64,000 nucleotides of DNA, taken from contig NZ_AP021861.1 in NCBI RefSeq assembly GCF_009177095.1, positions 1,736,001-1,800,000 of the forward strand, read 5' to 3'. The notes below the pieces were generated by a model. The model was not told the DNA's origin, ran no database searches, and was given only the letters and a program-made list of their open reading frames with translations. Below, in pieces: positions 35,968 to 45,680 of the stretch. This stretch comes from Lacipirellula parvula (GTDB lineage: Bacteria; Planctomycetota; Planctomycetia; Pirellulales; Lacipirellulaceae). A program made the position numbers and the translations under genes. Position 1 is the first letter of the stretch, and each line of letters begins with the position of its first letter.

Positions 35968-37392
35968 TTACTCGCCAGCCGCGGCGCCGCCGGCCTGCGC
36001 GGCTCGCTTGCGACGAGCCTGCTTGCCCGCACCCTTGCGAACTTTCAGCTTCTCGGGATTGCCGTTCGGCTCCCAAGCGGCCGGAATGTTTTTCTCATTC
36101 CACGCTTCCCAGTCTTTGCGGAGCTCGGCCACCTTTTCGGGATGCTTGGCGGCGAGATCGTTCGCTTCGCCGATGTCTTCGCTCAGGTTGAACAGCCGCG
36201 GCTGCGGTCCGTCGATACGCGAAGTGACGAGCTTCCAATCTCCCTTGCGAACGGCCCACTGCTCGCCGAGCCGCCAGAAGAGTTCGTCGTGCGGCTTCGC
36301 GTTGTTCTTGCCCGTGAGGTAGGGCAGCAAGTCGACCCCATCGAGTTGCCAGTCGGGATTCACCGCGACGCCTGCCGCCGCGAGCGCGGTCGGGATGATG
36401 TCGAGCTGAATGATCGGGTTCTCGTAAACCTGACCCGCCGGAATCTTCCCCTTCCACTGAGCGTAAAAAGGCACGCGCACGCCTCCTTCGAGCGTCGTCA
36501 TCTTGAAGCCGCGGAGCGGCAGGTTGCTCGAAGTCGTGCCTTGCGTCGGGCCGCCGTTGTCGGCAAGGTAGATCACGAGCGTGTTTTCTTCGATGCCGTT
36601 GTCCTTGAGCGATTTCAGCACGTCGCCAATCGCATCGTCGGTTGCCGAGAGGATGGCGGCGAAATGCTTCCGCTTTTCGTTTTTGATCTCCGGGAAGCGA
36701 TCGAGGTACTTCTGCGGCGCTTCGAGCGGAGCATGCTGCGCGTTGAACGGCAGATAGAGGAAGAACGGCTCGTCCTTGTGCTCGGTGATGAACTCGACGG
36801 CCCGCTTGCCGTAGGCATCGGTCGTGTAGAACTCGGGATCTTCGACACGCTTTGGTTGGTCCGAAATCTTTGAGTCGACAAGCTGCGGATGGAAGAACGG
36901 CGTATTCGCGAGCGTGCCGTAGAATTCGTCGAATCCGCGCTTCGACGGGCGGAACTTTTCATCCACGCCAAGATGCCATTTGCCGACGACGCCGGTGGCG
37001 TAGCCGGCCGATTTCAGGTAGTCGGCGATTGTCTTCTGATCGACCGGCAGCCCCGCGTTCGGCTTTTGCGGCGGGTTCCACTCATGGCCGAAGCGCGTTT
37101 GGTAACGGCCCGTCACCAGACCGGCTCGCGTCGGGCTGCAGTAGGGGCCGGAAACGTAGCCTTGCGTAAACTTCACGCCATTGGCGGGAATCGAGTCGAT
37201 GTTCGGCGTCGGGATCTGTTTGTTCCCTTGGGCGCCGAGTTCGCCCCAGCCGAGGTCGTCGGCGAGGATCACGATGACGTTCGGTCTCTTCGCGTCAGCG
37301 GCCGAACCCGCCTGCGCGATGCCGACGGCAGCCGCGGTCGCGACGAGCGCCGTCGCCATCCGCTGCCACAGCGATGATCTGCGTAGTTTCAT
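35968..37392 (-). CDS. Sulfatase (first of the run)
   Basis: 474 residues from the ATG at 37392 with a Tat/Sec-like N-terminus (MKLRRSSLWQRMATALVATA). NVIVILADDLGWGELGAQGN, the signature CSPTRAGLVTGRYQTRFGHE (cysteine near 86), GKWHLGVDEKFRPSKRGFDE and YLADNGGP place it in the arylsulfatase A-like group. As in the two downstream sulfatases, the C-terminus carries a short basic tail (RKGAGKQARRKRAAQAGG). A 284-base gap separates it from the second sulfatase, so it may be transcribed separately. Confidence 0.94.
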   Translation of the reverse strand: MKLRRSSLWQRMATALVATAAAVGIAQAGSAADAKRPNVIVILADDLGWGELGAQGNKQIPTPNIDSIPANGVKFTQGYVSGPYCSPTRAGLVTGRYQTRFGHEWNPPQKPNAGLPVDQKTIADYLKSAGYATGVVGKWHLGVDEKFRPSKRGFDEFYGTLANTPFFHPQLVDSKISDQPKRVEDPEFYTTDAYGKRAVEFITEHKDEPFFLYLPFNAQHAPLEAPQKYLDRFPEIKNEKRKHFAAILSATDDAIGDVLKSLKDNGIEENTLVIYLADNGGPTQGTTSSNLPLRGFKMTTLEGGVRVPFYAQWKGKIPAGQVYENPIIQLDIIPTALAAAGVAVNPDWQLDGVDLLPYLTGKNNAKPHDELFWRLGEQWAVRKGDWKLVTSRIDGPQPRLFNLSEDIGEANDLAAKHPEKVAELRKDWEAWNEKNIPAAWEPNGNPEKLKVRKGAGKQARRKRAAQAGGAAAGE

Positions 37393-37519
37393 AGTTACTC
37401 CCAATTGAAAGGCGTGAACGCTCAAAGCGTTGATTGGCAAACTACTAGTGTACAGCAGGAGAAGCGGGCCGGCCGCCTACGAGGCGGTGCGGCCCGCTTG
37501 CCCCCAACCAAGCGTACAG

Positions 37520-40330
37520 TTACTGCTCGCCCTGGCGAAGCGAGCGCGGGCGACGAAATTTCCGAATCAAGGGCAGGGCGCCGAGGACCGCGGCCAAACC
37601 GATGGCCCCGCTCGCCGGCTCCGGCACCGCGGCTGTCGCGGGGCTAGCCGGCGGCGTCACGCCGCCGCCGAACTCCCGCTGCCACGACAGGAAGTCGGCC
37701 CCGTCGACAATGCCGTCGCCATTCGCGTCGCCGGTAGCTTTGGTTCCTCCCGACGCGAGTCCGTAGTTCGTCTTCCAGCGGGTGAGGTCGTCGCTGTCGA
37801 CGTCGCCGTCGAGATCGAAGTCGGCCGCGTAGTTCGACGGCAGAGCGCCTGCAACGAGCGTCACGCCGTTGGCATCATACTGAGCCGTCCAGGCATTTGT
37901 CCCGTTGGTGGTGATCGCCGCGAATTGCCCCGACACGCCGCCTGTCGACGACAAAATCGAGTAAGTCGTCCCCGGCGTCGCCGTGAAGCCAGTCGGCACG
38001 ACGACGTTGAGCGTTCCCTCGAGGCTGGTGGCGCCGTTTACCGTCAGCTTGTCGAACCCGCCGCCGTCGAGATCGACGTCGAAGAACGATCCCGTCGCGA
38101 ACGTCACGTTGCCCGAGACGGTGAGCTGGCCGATCGCGACGCCCGGATTGATATGGCCGCCCGTCTGCACCGCAACGTTCGACGCATCGCCCGCCGTGCC
38201 GACGAAGCCGGTACCCGCCAGCGTGCCGGTGCCGCTAACGGTCACGTCGCCGCTGCCGACGGCCGAGCCCGTTGTGTTGTTCGCATAGAGTCGGCCGGCA
38301 ATGATCGAAGTACCGCCGTCGTAAGTATTGGCCGCAGTGAAGGCGAGATGGCCGTTGCCTTCCTTCACGACGCTGCCGCTGGCGCCGCTAATGACGTTGC
38401 TGATCTCGCCGGCGATCGGTGCGTTGCCGTTGCGCGCGAGGAACGAGCGGGCGCCGCCGTTCAGGTCGATCGGGTTTTGGAAGACAACCGTCGCGTCGGC
38501 GCCAGCGGTGCCGACGAGAAACTTGCCGGAGATGAATCCTCCGCTCCAAACCACTTGCTGCGAAGCGCCGCCAAGGTTGACGTTGCGGGTCGCGCCGAAG
38601 GCCGCGAAGCCGACGTTTACGCCCGAACCGAACTGCACCTGCCCGGCCCCTGTGCCGATGCCGCTGGTGAAGTCGTTGGCGCCGAGGGCGACGACGCCGT
38701 TGTTGCCGCTGAGGTTGATGTTGGCGATGTTCCCGCCGGTCACGCCGCCGGGGATCGAGTTCTGATTCGTGAGCAGCAGCACGCCGTTGGCGATTTGCGT
38801 CGGGCCTTCGTAGGTGTTGGCGGCCGAGAGTTCCAGCGTCCCCTGCTGGTTCTTCACGAACGAGCTGCCGCTGCCGGCGCCGCTGATGACGCCGCTTAGC
38901 CGCGCATCGATGTCCGCCGCACCGGCGCGGGTGGCAACCGTCCGAGCAGCGCCCGCGAGATTGATCGGGTTGGTGAAGTCGACCGTCCCGTCCGCGCTGC
39001 TATCATCCGACAGAATGAAGTTGTTTCCCGCAGCGATGAAGTTGCCGGCGCCCCACGTCAGCCCGGCGCCGCCGTTGAGCGTCACTTTCCACGTACCGTT
39101 CGATGCCGAGAAGCCGCCGCCCCCGGTGGTGAACTGCACTTGGCCCGCACCTGTTCCCAAGTTGGCCGCGTAGTCGGATACGGCGAGTTGCAGATGCCCG
39201 TTGCCGGAAATCGTCAGGTTGCTCGTTGCCGGAATCGCGTTGGCCTTCTCCAGCCGCAAACCGCCGTTGTTGATGATCGTGTTGCCGGCGTAGGTGTTCG
39301 CCGCCGCGAGCGCGAGCGTCCCGGCGCCAAGCTTGGTGAAGGTCCCCGTGCCCGTCGCGCTGATCACGCCGCTGATCCGACCATCGACGGCTGCCCCGCC
39401 GTCGTTAAGGCGAATCGAGCGATTCGAGCTGCCGAGGTTGAGCGGATTCTGGAAATCAACGGTCGCCGTCGCGTTGACGGCGCCGAGCACAAACGTCCCC
39501 AGGCCAGCCGTGCCCCAATTCACTTCCTGTAGGTTCCCGCCGATGTTCACCGCACGGTCGGTCGTGAACGCGGCGAAACCGTTTTGCCCGCCGCTGAATT
39601 GGATTTGATCGGGGCCGGCGCCGAAGGTCCGCTTGAAGTCAGAACCATTCAGGCCGAGGATCGCGCTATCCTTCAGCGTGATGTTGCTCGTTCCCCCCGT
39701 GGCGTCGATGCCGCCCGGGATCGAGCCGGCGTGCTCCAGTCGCACCACAGCGAACGTTTGCGCTCCGTTGCCGGCGATCACTGTCGGTCCGGCGTAACTG
39801 TTCGCCGCGACGAAGCGAACCGTTCCCTCGCCGCTAGTGGTGCGGTTGACGAGCAGCCCGCCGGCGCCCGAAAGTGGTTGGTAGAAGCGAATCGCTTCGT
39901 CATCCTTCTGCGTGATCGTCAGCGTGGAATTGAAGATCACCGGGGCGTCGATGTAACTCCAGCCCGTTCCCTCGGCGGTATACTCGTTGCTGATGAGCGC
40001 GGCGCCGGTGAACGTCAGCGTGTTCGTCGCTGAACCGCGCACCGTCGTATCAAAGTTGTTTGTCGCGGCCGTCCCTTTGTTGATCGTGAGCGTGTCGAGC
40101 GTAATCGGCTGGCCAAGGTCAACGATCAAGTGCCCGGTGGGCGCCGAGACGATTGCCGTCGTGCCGGCGCAATTGGGAAACGGTTGCCCCCAATTGGCGT
40201 CGTCGTTCCAGGCGACGGTTCCGGAGGTTGGGATCAACTGCTGAGCAGCCGCTTGGCGCTCGTCGATCGATCCGACCGCCGTGGCGCCGATTAGACTCAA
40301 AAGCGTAGCGCGGGAGATGAGCTTTCGCAT
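37520..40330 (-). CDS. Autotransporter-repeat, dockerin-like, PEP-CTERM surface protein
   Basis: 936 residues from the ATG at 40330 (MRKLISRATLLSLIGATAVG, signal peptide). Most of the chain is Gly/Asn/Thr-rich parallel beta-helix sequence with at least four passenger-associated repeats, recognised by TLALAAANTYAGNTIINNGG, TLELSAANTYEGPTQIANGV, HLAFTAANTYDGGTSIIAGR and VRFVAANSYAGPTVI. Near residue 850 a dockerin-like pair follows (DFDLDGDVDSDDLTRWKTNY; DANGDGIVDGADFLSWQREF). The end is VPEPASGAIGLAAVLG plus a basic RKFRRPRSLR, a PEP-CTERM sorting signal. Likely a cell-envelope adhesin or structural protein. The large plus-strand ORF over it is a shadow. Confidence 0.9.
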   Translation of the reverse strand: MRKLISRATLLSLIGATAVGSIDERQAAAQQLIPTSGTVAWNDDANWGQPFPNCAGTTAIVSAPTGHLIVDLGQPITLDTLTINKGTAATNNFDTTVRGSATNTLTFTGAALISNEYTAEGTGWSYIDAPVIFNSTLTITQKDDEAIRFYQPLSGAGGLLVNRTTSGEGTVRFVAANSYAGPTVIAGNGAQTFAVVRLEHAGSIPGGIDATGGTSNITLKDSAILGLNGSDFKRTFGAGPDQIQFSGGQNGFAAFTTDRAVNIGGNLQEVNWGTAGLGTFVLGAVNATATVDFQNPLNLGSSNRSIRLNDGGAAVDGRISGVISATGTGTFTKLGAGTLALAAANTYAGNTIINNGGLRLEKANAIPATSNLTISGNGHLQLAVSDYAANLGTGAGQVQFTTGGGGFSASNGTWKVTLNGGAGLTWGAGNFIAAGNNFILSDDSSADGTVDFTNPINLAGAARTVATRAGAADIDARLSGVISGAGSGSSFVKNQQGTLELSAANTYEGPTQIANGVLLLTNQNSIPGGVTGGNIANINLSGNNGVVALGANDFTSGIGTGAGQVQFGSGVNVGFAAFGATRNVNLGGASQQVVWSGGFISGKFLVGTAGADATVVFQNPIDLNGGARSFLARNGNAPIAGEISNVISGASGSVVKEGNGHLAFTAANTYDGGTSIIAGRLYANNTTGSAVGSGDVTVSGTGTLAGTGFVGTAGDASNVAVQTGGHINPGVAIGQLTVSGNVTFATGSFFDVDLDGGGFDKLTVNGATSLEGTLNVVVPTGFTATPGTTYSILSSTGGVSGQFAAITTNGTNAWTAQYDANGVTLVAGALPSNYAADFDLDGDVDSDDLTRWKTNYGLASGGTKATGDANGDGIVDGADFLSWQREFGGGVTPPASPATAAVPEPASGAIGLAAVLGALPLIRKFRRPRSLRQGEQ

Positions 40331-40978
40331 GCTGGTGTCGTCTCTCTCGATGGTGCTTGATTGGGGAAGTCGTTTGATCGCGTTGTTCTGAATGTTCTGA
40401 AGTAGCCGCTGCCGGTAAACGCAGGAGGCGGACGGGGCGAGAGTTCGCCTCGTCTGAAGAGACCCGCGGAGCGATCGGAGCCGCGCGGCGATTAGCTGCG
40501 GCAACAACAGCCGCATGGTCGTGTGAGGAGCATGAGCGCGACTCGCTCAGCCGTAAAATGCGTCGCTTGGGCAGCCAAGGCGGCGGGGAAGGGGAGCATC
40601 TTGCCTGAAGTCCTGCTAGGTAGCGCAGCGAGCTTCCGGCTTCTCCAGTGGGCGTCGCGACAATTGAGATCTAGGCACGCCCGCTGCTATGCGCGGTTCG
40701 GCGACTCACGTCGTAGCAATCATCGTGCCGAGAGTCTGCGTGCATCGTTCCGTGCGATCGACGCCGCGAGTTCGTGGCTTTCTGACCGAAATAGGCGCCC
40801 GCTTGCCGTGAGATGCGATGGACTTCCCAGCCCATCTGCTCGATTTTCCGTGAATATTCCCAGACCAAGGCTGCGCTTTTTGCTGGGGACCGAACCGTTC
40901 ACGCTCATTGACGCCCGCTAAGCCGGCCGCGAAATTAGCTGCAGCGGCTTTCTCCTCCCCTTTCGCGTCGCGTTGCCT
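40331..40978. other. Divergent intergenic region, 648 bases
   Basis: It separates the minus-strand autotransporter-repeat gene from the plus-strand PSD1 gene and must hold both promoters. Several open frames cross it (e.g. 40523-40921 plus, 40706-40990 minus), but none has recognisable motifs or a ribosome binding site, and I see no repeats. I regard it as regulatory or noncoding. Confidence 0.5.
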
Positions 40979-43933
40979 ATGAGTTTGCAACGATACCTGC
41001 GGCTTTGCCCAGCGCCGGCGCTGTTCCTCTTGCTAGCTATTGTCGCTCGCTGGCCAGCCTCTGCCGCGGAGTTGGACGCGACCATCGCAGCGGATTCCGC
41101 ATTCTCTGCCGAGCAACTCGAATTCTTCGAGCGGCACATCCGCCCGCTACTCGCGACGCACTGTTTCGAGTGCCACGCTGGCGAGCACCAAGAAGGAGGG
41201 CTGCGGCTTGATTCCCGTTCCGCCGTCCTCGCTGGCGGCGACTCGGGTCCCGCTCTCGACTTGCAGCAACCGGAAGTCAGCCTGCTGATCGACGCCGTAC
41301 GCTACGGCGACATCTATCAAATGCCGCCCACCGAGCAGTTGCCCGCGGAACAAGTAAAACTGCTCGAAGAGTGGATCGCCCAAGGCGCCCCCTGGCCGCC
41401 GGAAGCGGCGCCCACTACCGTCGCAACGAAGCCTGCATTCGATTTGCAAGCTCGCAAGGCTAGCCACTGGGCCTGGCGACCAATCGAAAAGCCGCCCACA
41501 CCGACCGATGTCGGCGCCGCGCCCGCCTCGCCGATCGACGCCTTTCTGCTGGCCAAGCTAAATGATGCGAAAGTAACACGGGCCGAACTGGCCGATCGCG
41601 GGGCGCTACTGCGGCGGATGTCGTTTGATCTGACCGGCCTGCCCCCTACGCCGGCGGAAATTCGCGAGTTCGAAAGCGATCCATCGCCGCGGGCCCGCGA
41701 GCGGATGGTCGACCGGCTGCTCGCGTCGCCCCACTTCGGCGAACGCTGGGCCCGTCACTGGCTCGACGTCGTCCGCTACGCCGAAACGCTGGGGCATGAA
41801 TCGGATTTCCCGCTGACCGAGGCGTGGCGGTACCGCGATTACGTGATCCGAGCGTTCAACGCCGATCTGCCGTACGACCAATTCGTCCGCGAGCATATCG
41901 CCGGCGACTTGCTCGAAGAGCCGCGACGGCATCCAACGGAACGATTTGACGAGTCGATTCTCGCCACTGGGTTTTGGTATCTCGGCGAGGCGGTGCACGC
42001 TCCAGTCGACGCCCGCGCCGATCAGGCGACGCGACTCGAGAACCAAGTCGACGTTTTTTCGAAGGCGTTTCTCGGGCTGACCGTCGCCTGTGCCCGTTGT
42101 CACGACCACAAGTTCGATGCGATCTCGACGAAGGATTACTACGCCCTCGCCGGCTACCTCGCAAGTTCGCATCAGCAGGTCGCTCGACTCGATCCCAACG
42201 GCGAACTCGAAGCGGGAGCCGCCCGCTTAGCCGAACTTCAGGCTGCGGGGCGAGAGGTGATCGCCGCCGCCGCGCTCTTCAGCCAGCTCGAAAGCGAACT
42301 GCACCACGCCGCCGCCGACGTTCGCGGCGAACCATCGGAACAAGTATTTGCCGACTTCTCAGGCGGCTTCGAGAATTGGTTCCGCAGCGGCTGGGCCTTC
42401 GGCTCAACCCTGACCGAGCCTGGCGACTGGCGCGTCCGCGCGTCTCAACCCGCGCTCCTCGCGACTGGCGTCGCCCACAGCGGCCGCTTCGGCGAACGAC
42501 TCCCCGGCGTCTTGCGCTCGCCGACGTTCACCATCGAAAAACCACATCTCCACTACCGCGTCGCTGGCCATCATGGCAAAGTTCGCCTGATCGTCGACGG
42601 CTACGCGATGGACCCGTTCACGCCGCAGCTCTTCGAGGGCTTTACGTTCGAAGTTGACGGCGACGAGTTCGAGTGGCGGAGCCAGGATGCGAGCCGGTAC
42701 CTCGGGCACCGCGCGCACCTCGAATTTGTCGACGCCGGGGAAGGGTGGCTGGCGGTTGATGAAGTCTGCTTCTCGGAGAGCAAGCAATCGCCGAGCGACG
42801 ATCGCTCCAAGCTCGAAAGCATGCCCGTTCCTGACTGGGCGCTCCAGAGCGAACCGATCGCTGGGCTAACGTCGCTCGTGCAATCGATGCAGAACATCGA
42901 CGAATCTTTGCCCGATCCCGTTGCCGCAGTCACGATTGGCGACGGCAGCGGCGAAGACCTGCGCGTTCATATCCGCGGCAACCACAAAACTCCCGGCGAG
43001 GTCGCGCCGCGACGCCTGCTCGAAGCGATCACTGCCGACGACCCGCCGAACTCGCCACCAAGCAGCGGCCGGCTGGAACTCGCCGAGCGGATGTTCCGCG
43101 ATGACAACCCGTTCGTCGCCCGTGTGATGGTCAACCGCATTTGGTTCCACCTCATGGGCCGCGGCCTCGTGCCGACGGTCGATAACTTCGGCGCCCTCGG
43201 CGAACCGCCGAGCCACCCCCAACTTCTCGACTATCTCGCCGCCCGCTTCATCGAAGAAGGGTGGTCGATCAAACGGCTCATCCGCGAGATCATGCTCAGC
43301 GACGTCTATCACCTCTCGACAGTCGGCGTGCCAGCTGCAGAGATCGCCGACCCGCAGAATCGCCTGCTCCATCGCGCCAACGTCCGTCGGCTCGAGGGCG
43401 AGGCGATTCGCGACGCACTGCTTTGCAACTCCGGTCGGCTCGACCGCACGCTCCTCGGGCCGCCCGTGCCGATCCACCTCACCCCCTTCATGGATGGCCG
43501 CGGCAAGCCCGCGACGAGCGGCCCGCTTGATGGCGCCGGCCGGCGAAGCATCTACCTCGAAGTCCGCCGCAACTTCCTCGCGCCGTTCCTGCTGGCGTTC
43601 GACATGCCAGCGCCCGCTACCTGCGTCGGCCAGCGAAACGCCTCAAACGTCCCAGCTCAAGCGCTCACGCTGCTGAACGATCCGCTCGTGCTGGAACTCT
43701 GCGATCGCTGGGCGGAGCGCATTGTGGCGGAACCGGGCTCGACGGACGAGCGAATTCGCGGGCTCTACTTCGCCGCCTTCGGCCGCGAGCCGACGCCCGC
43801 CGAAGCGACCGCGGCGAGTGAGTTCGTTTTGCAGCAATCCGCCGAACGTGGAAGCGACGGCAGCGACAAACGCGTTTGGGCAGATCTCTGCCACGTCCTG
43901 GTGAACGTCAAAGAGTTCATTTACCTGCGGTAA
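40979..43933 (+). CDS. PSD1 / planctomycete cytochrome c-type protein (DUF1549, DUF1553)
   Basis: Exported protein of 984 residues; ATG at 40979 preferred over a TTG two codons earlier. Signal peptide CPAPALFLLLAIVARWPASA. Residues about 40-125 contain HCFECHAGEHQEGGLRLDSR, a single CxxCH haem motif of the planctomycete cytochrome c type. DUF1549 spans about 180-390 (LRRMSFDLTGLPPTPAEI, RWARHWLDVVRYAET, CARCHDHKFD with a second CxxCH). A middle beta-rich region precedes DUF1553 (about 690-950; RMFRDDNPFVARVMVNRIWF, FGREPTPAE). It is followed by a DUF1501 gene, the standard planctomycetal pair; the pair is linked to polysaccharide use, function unproven. Confidence 0.95.
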   Translation: MSLQRYLRLCPAPALFLLLAIVARWPASAAELDATIAADSAFSAEQLEFFERHIRPLLATHCFECHAGEHQEGGLRLDSRSAVLAGGDSGPALDLQQPEVSLLIDAVRYGDIYQMPPTEQLPAEQVKLLEEWIAQGAPWPPEAAPTTVATKPAFDLQARKASHWAWRPIEKPPTPTDVGAAPASPIDAFLLAKLNDAKVTRAELADRGALLRRMSFDLTGLPPTPAEIREFESDPSPRARERMVDRLLASPHFGERWARHWLDVVRYAETLGHESDFPLTEAWRYRDYVIRAFNADLPYDQFVREHIAGDLLEEPRRHPTERFDESILATGFWYLGEAVHAPVDARADQATRLENQVDVFSKAFLGLTVACARCHDHKFDAISTKDYYALAGYLASSHQQVARLDPNGELEAGAARLAELQAAGREVIAAAALFSQLESELHHAAADVRGEPSEQVFADFSGGFENWFRSGWAFGSTLTEPGDWRVRASQPALLATGVAHSGRFGERLPGVLRSPTFTIEKPHLHYRVAGHHGKVRLIVDGYAMDPFTPQLFEGFTFEVDGDEFEWRSQDASRYLGHRAHLEFVDAGEGWLAVDEVCFSESKQSPSDDRSKLESMPVPDWALQSEPIAGLTSLVQSMQNIDESLPDPVAAVTIGDGSGEDLRVHIRGNHKTPGEVAPRRLLEAITADDPPNSPPSSGRLELAERMFRDDNPFVARVMVNRIWFHLMGRGLVPTVDNFGALGEPPSHPQLLDYLAARFIEEGWSIKRLIREIMLSDVYHLSTVGVPAAEIADPQNRLLHRANVRRLEGEAIRDALLCNSGRLDRTLLGPPVPIHLTPFMDGRGKPATSGPLDGAGRRSIYLEVRRNFLAPFLLAFDMPAPATCVGQRNASNVPAQALTLLNDPLVLELCDRWAERIVAEPGSTDERIRGLYFAAFGREPTPAEATAASEFVLQQSAERGSDGSDKRVWADLCHVLVNVKEFIYLR

Positions 43934-43974
43934 CCGAGTCTTCCGCCTCATCAACCTCAGCGATCAAGAACGCT

Positions 43975-45390
43975 ATGCACTGCGGCCGCTTCCTCAACGC
44001 CCCGCTGACGCGACGCCAACTCCTGCAACGGAGCGCCGGCGGCTTCGGCGCCCTCGCGCTCGCCGGGTTGCATGCCGACGTGGCCCGTGCGGAGCAGTCG
44101 AGCAGCAGCGGCCGCTCGCACTTCGCGCCAAAAGCCCGCAACGTCATCTTCCTTTACATGGACGGCGGTCCCTCGCAAGTCGATACGTTCGACCCCAAGC
44201 CGCGGCTCCAAGCGGAGCATGGCCAACCTTTCAAGATGCGGATGGAGCCGACGCAGTTCAACGACAACGGCCTCACGCTCGGCAGCCCCTGGAAGTTCGC
44301 CAAGCATGGCCAGTGCGGGATGGGCGTCAGCGAACTCTTCCCGCACGTTGCGCAGTGCGCCGACGAGATGGCGCTCATCCGCTCGATGACCTCTGAGTTC
44401 TCCGAACACACAAGCGCGAACTACTTTCTCCACACAGGCGCCGGCATCCAAGGCCGACCCAGCGCCGGCGCCTGGACGATCTACGGCCTAGGGAGCGAAT
44501 CGCAAAATCTTCCCGGCTTCGTCGTCCTCAACGGCGGCCTCATCCCGCCCGGCGGCATCGATAATTTTGGCAATGGCTACCTGCCTGCAAGTAGCCAGGC
44601 GTCGCTTTTGCGACCGCGCGGCGAGGCCATCGCCAATGTCGCGTCGCGCGAGCAAGTCGCCGCGCAAATCGATGCGAAGCTAAATCTCCGCCGCCGGCTC
44701 GACGGTTTTGTTGCCGAGCGGTTTGCCCACGCCGATCCGATCGAATCGGCGATCGCCAACTACGAACTCGCGTTCCGCATGCAGGCCGCAGTTCCCGAAC
44801 TCACCGACCTCTCCAGCGAAACGGCCGCAACGAAGAAACTCTATGGCCTCGACGCCGAGTTCGAACCGACGCGCACCTTCGCCGCGGAGTGCTTGCTCGC
44901 CCGTCGCTTGGTCGAGCGGGGCGTCCGCTTCGTCGAGTTGACTTGCCCCGCTGCTGCCGGTGTCGATCGCTGGGACCAGCACAGCAAACTCATCCCCGGC
45001 CACCGCGATAATGCCCGCGCCGTCGATCAACCGATTGCGGCCCTGCTCATGGATTTGAAAGCTCGCGGCATGCTCGACGAGACGGTCGTCTGGTGGAGCG
45101 GCGAGTTCGGCCGCACGCCGTTTGCCCAGGGGAGCGATGGCCGCGATCACAATCCGTTCGGCTTTAGCTGCTGGCTCGCCGGCGGCGGCGTTCGCGGCGG
45201 CACGATCTACGGCAGCACCGACGAATACGGCTACAAAGCCGTTGAAGACCGCGTCGAGATGCACGACCTCCACGCGACGCTCCTCCATTTGCTCGGCATC
45301 GACCACGAGCGGCTCACCTACCGCTTCAGCGGCCGCGACATGCGCCTCACTGACGTCGCGGGACGCGTGGTGCAGGGAATTCTGGCGTGA
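43975..45390 (+). CDS. DUF1501 domain protein
   Basis: 471 residues from the ATG at 43975. The N-terminus TRRQLLQRSAGGFGALALAG is a twin-arginine signal. It belongs to the sulfatase-like DUF1501 family: NVIFLYMDGGPSQVDTFDPK near residue 60, MTSEFSEHTSANYFLHTGAG, WWSGEFGRTPFAQGSDGRDH and FRSGRDMRLTD-like end. The metal-site pattern resembles alkaline phosphatase/sulfatase folds. It starts 41 bases after the PSD1 gene and is surely in the same transcript. Substrate unknown; the pair usually lies near sulfatases and glycan enzymes, as here. Confidence 0.94.
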   Translation: MHCGRFLNAPLTRRQLLQRSAGGFGALALAGLHADVARAEQSSSSGRSHFAPKARNVIFLYMDGGPSQVDTFDPKPRLQAEHGQPFKMRMEPTQFNDNGLTLGSPWKFAKHGQCGMGVSELFPHVAQCADEMALIRSMTSEFSEHTSANYFLHTGAGIQGRPSAGAWTIYGLGSESQNLPGFVVLNGGLIPPGGIDNFGNGYLPASSQASLLRPRGEAIANVASREQVAAQIDAKLNLRRRLDGFVAERFAHADPIESAIANYELAFRMQAAVPELTDLSSETAATKKLYGLDAEFEPTRTFAAECLLARRLVERGVRFVELTCPAAAGVDRWDQHSKLIPGHRDNARAVDQPIAALLMDLKARGMLDETVVWWSGEFGRTPFAQGSDGRDHNPFGFSCWLAGGGVRGGTIYGSTDEYGYKAVEDRVEMHDLHATLLHLLGIDHERLTYRFSGRDMRLTDVAGRVVQGILA

Positions 45391-45680
45391 CGCTGGTGGA
45401 ATCGTTTAATCTGCCGCCAGCGCGGGTTTTAGCACGCTCAATGCATTTGCCCCTCGATAGAGGGAGAGTAGCCGCGAAATTTGCTGCGTGATGCGCAATC
45501 GTGGGTTCACTCTGCGCGAAGGCGACGTCGCGAAATATCTTGCCGGCATGTTGCAACGCGAGCGCATTGACGCTTTATCGTCAGGGCCACCATAATCCAC
45601 CCCCTTCGTGGCGGTTGGTCTGCGTACTCGATGGCGCGCCAGCGACGAATTCTACCAGGCACTTATCAAGGCGGTTTTGC

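Noticed and set aside
37430-38899. 489-residue plus-strand open frame
   Set aside because: Antisense shadow of the autotransporter-repeat PEP-CTERM gene; composition and lack of motifs fit a shadow.
40523-40990. Open frames in the 648-base divergent gap
   Set aside because: No ribosome binding sites, motifs or plausible composition; the gap must hold two promoters.
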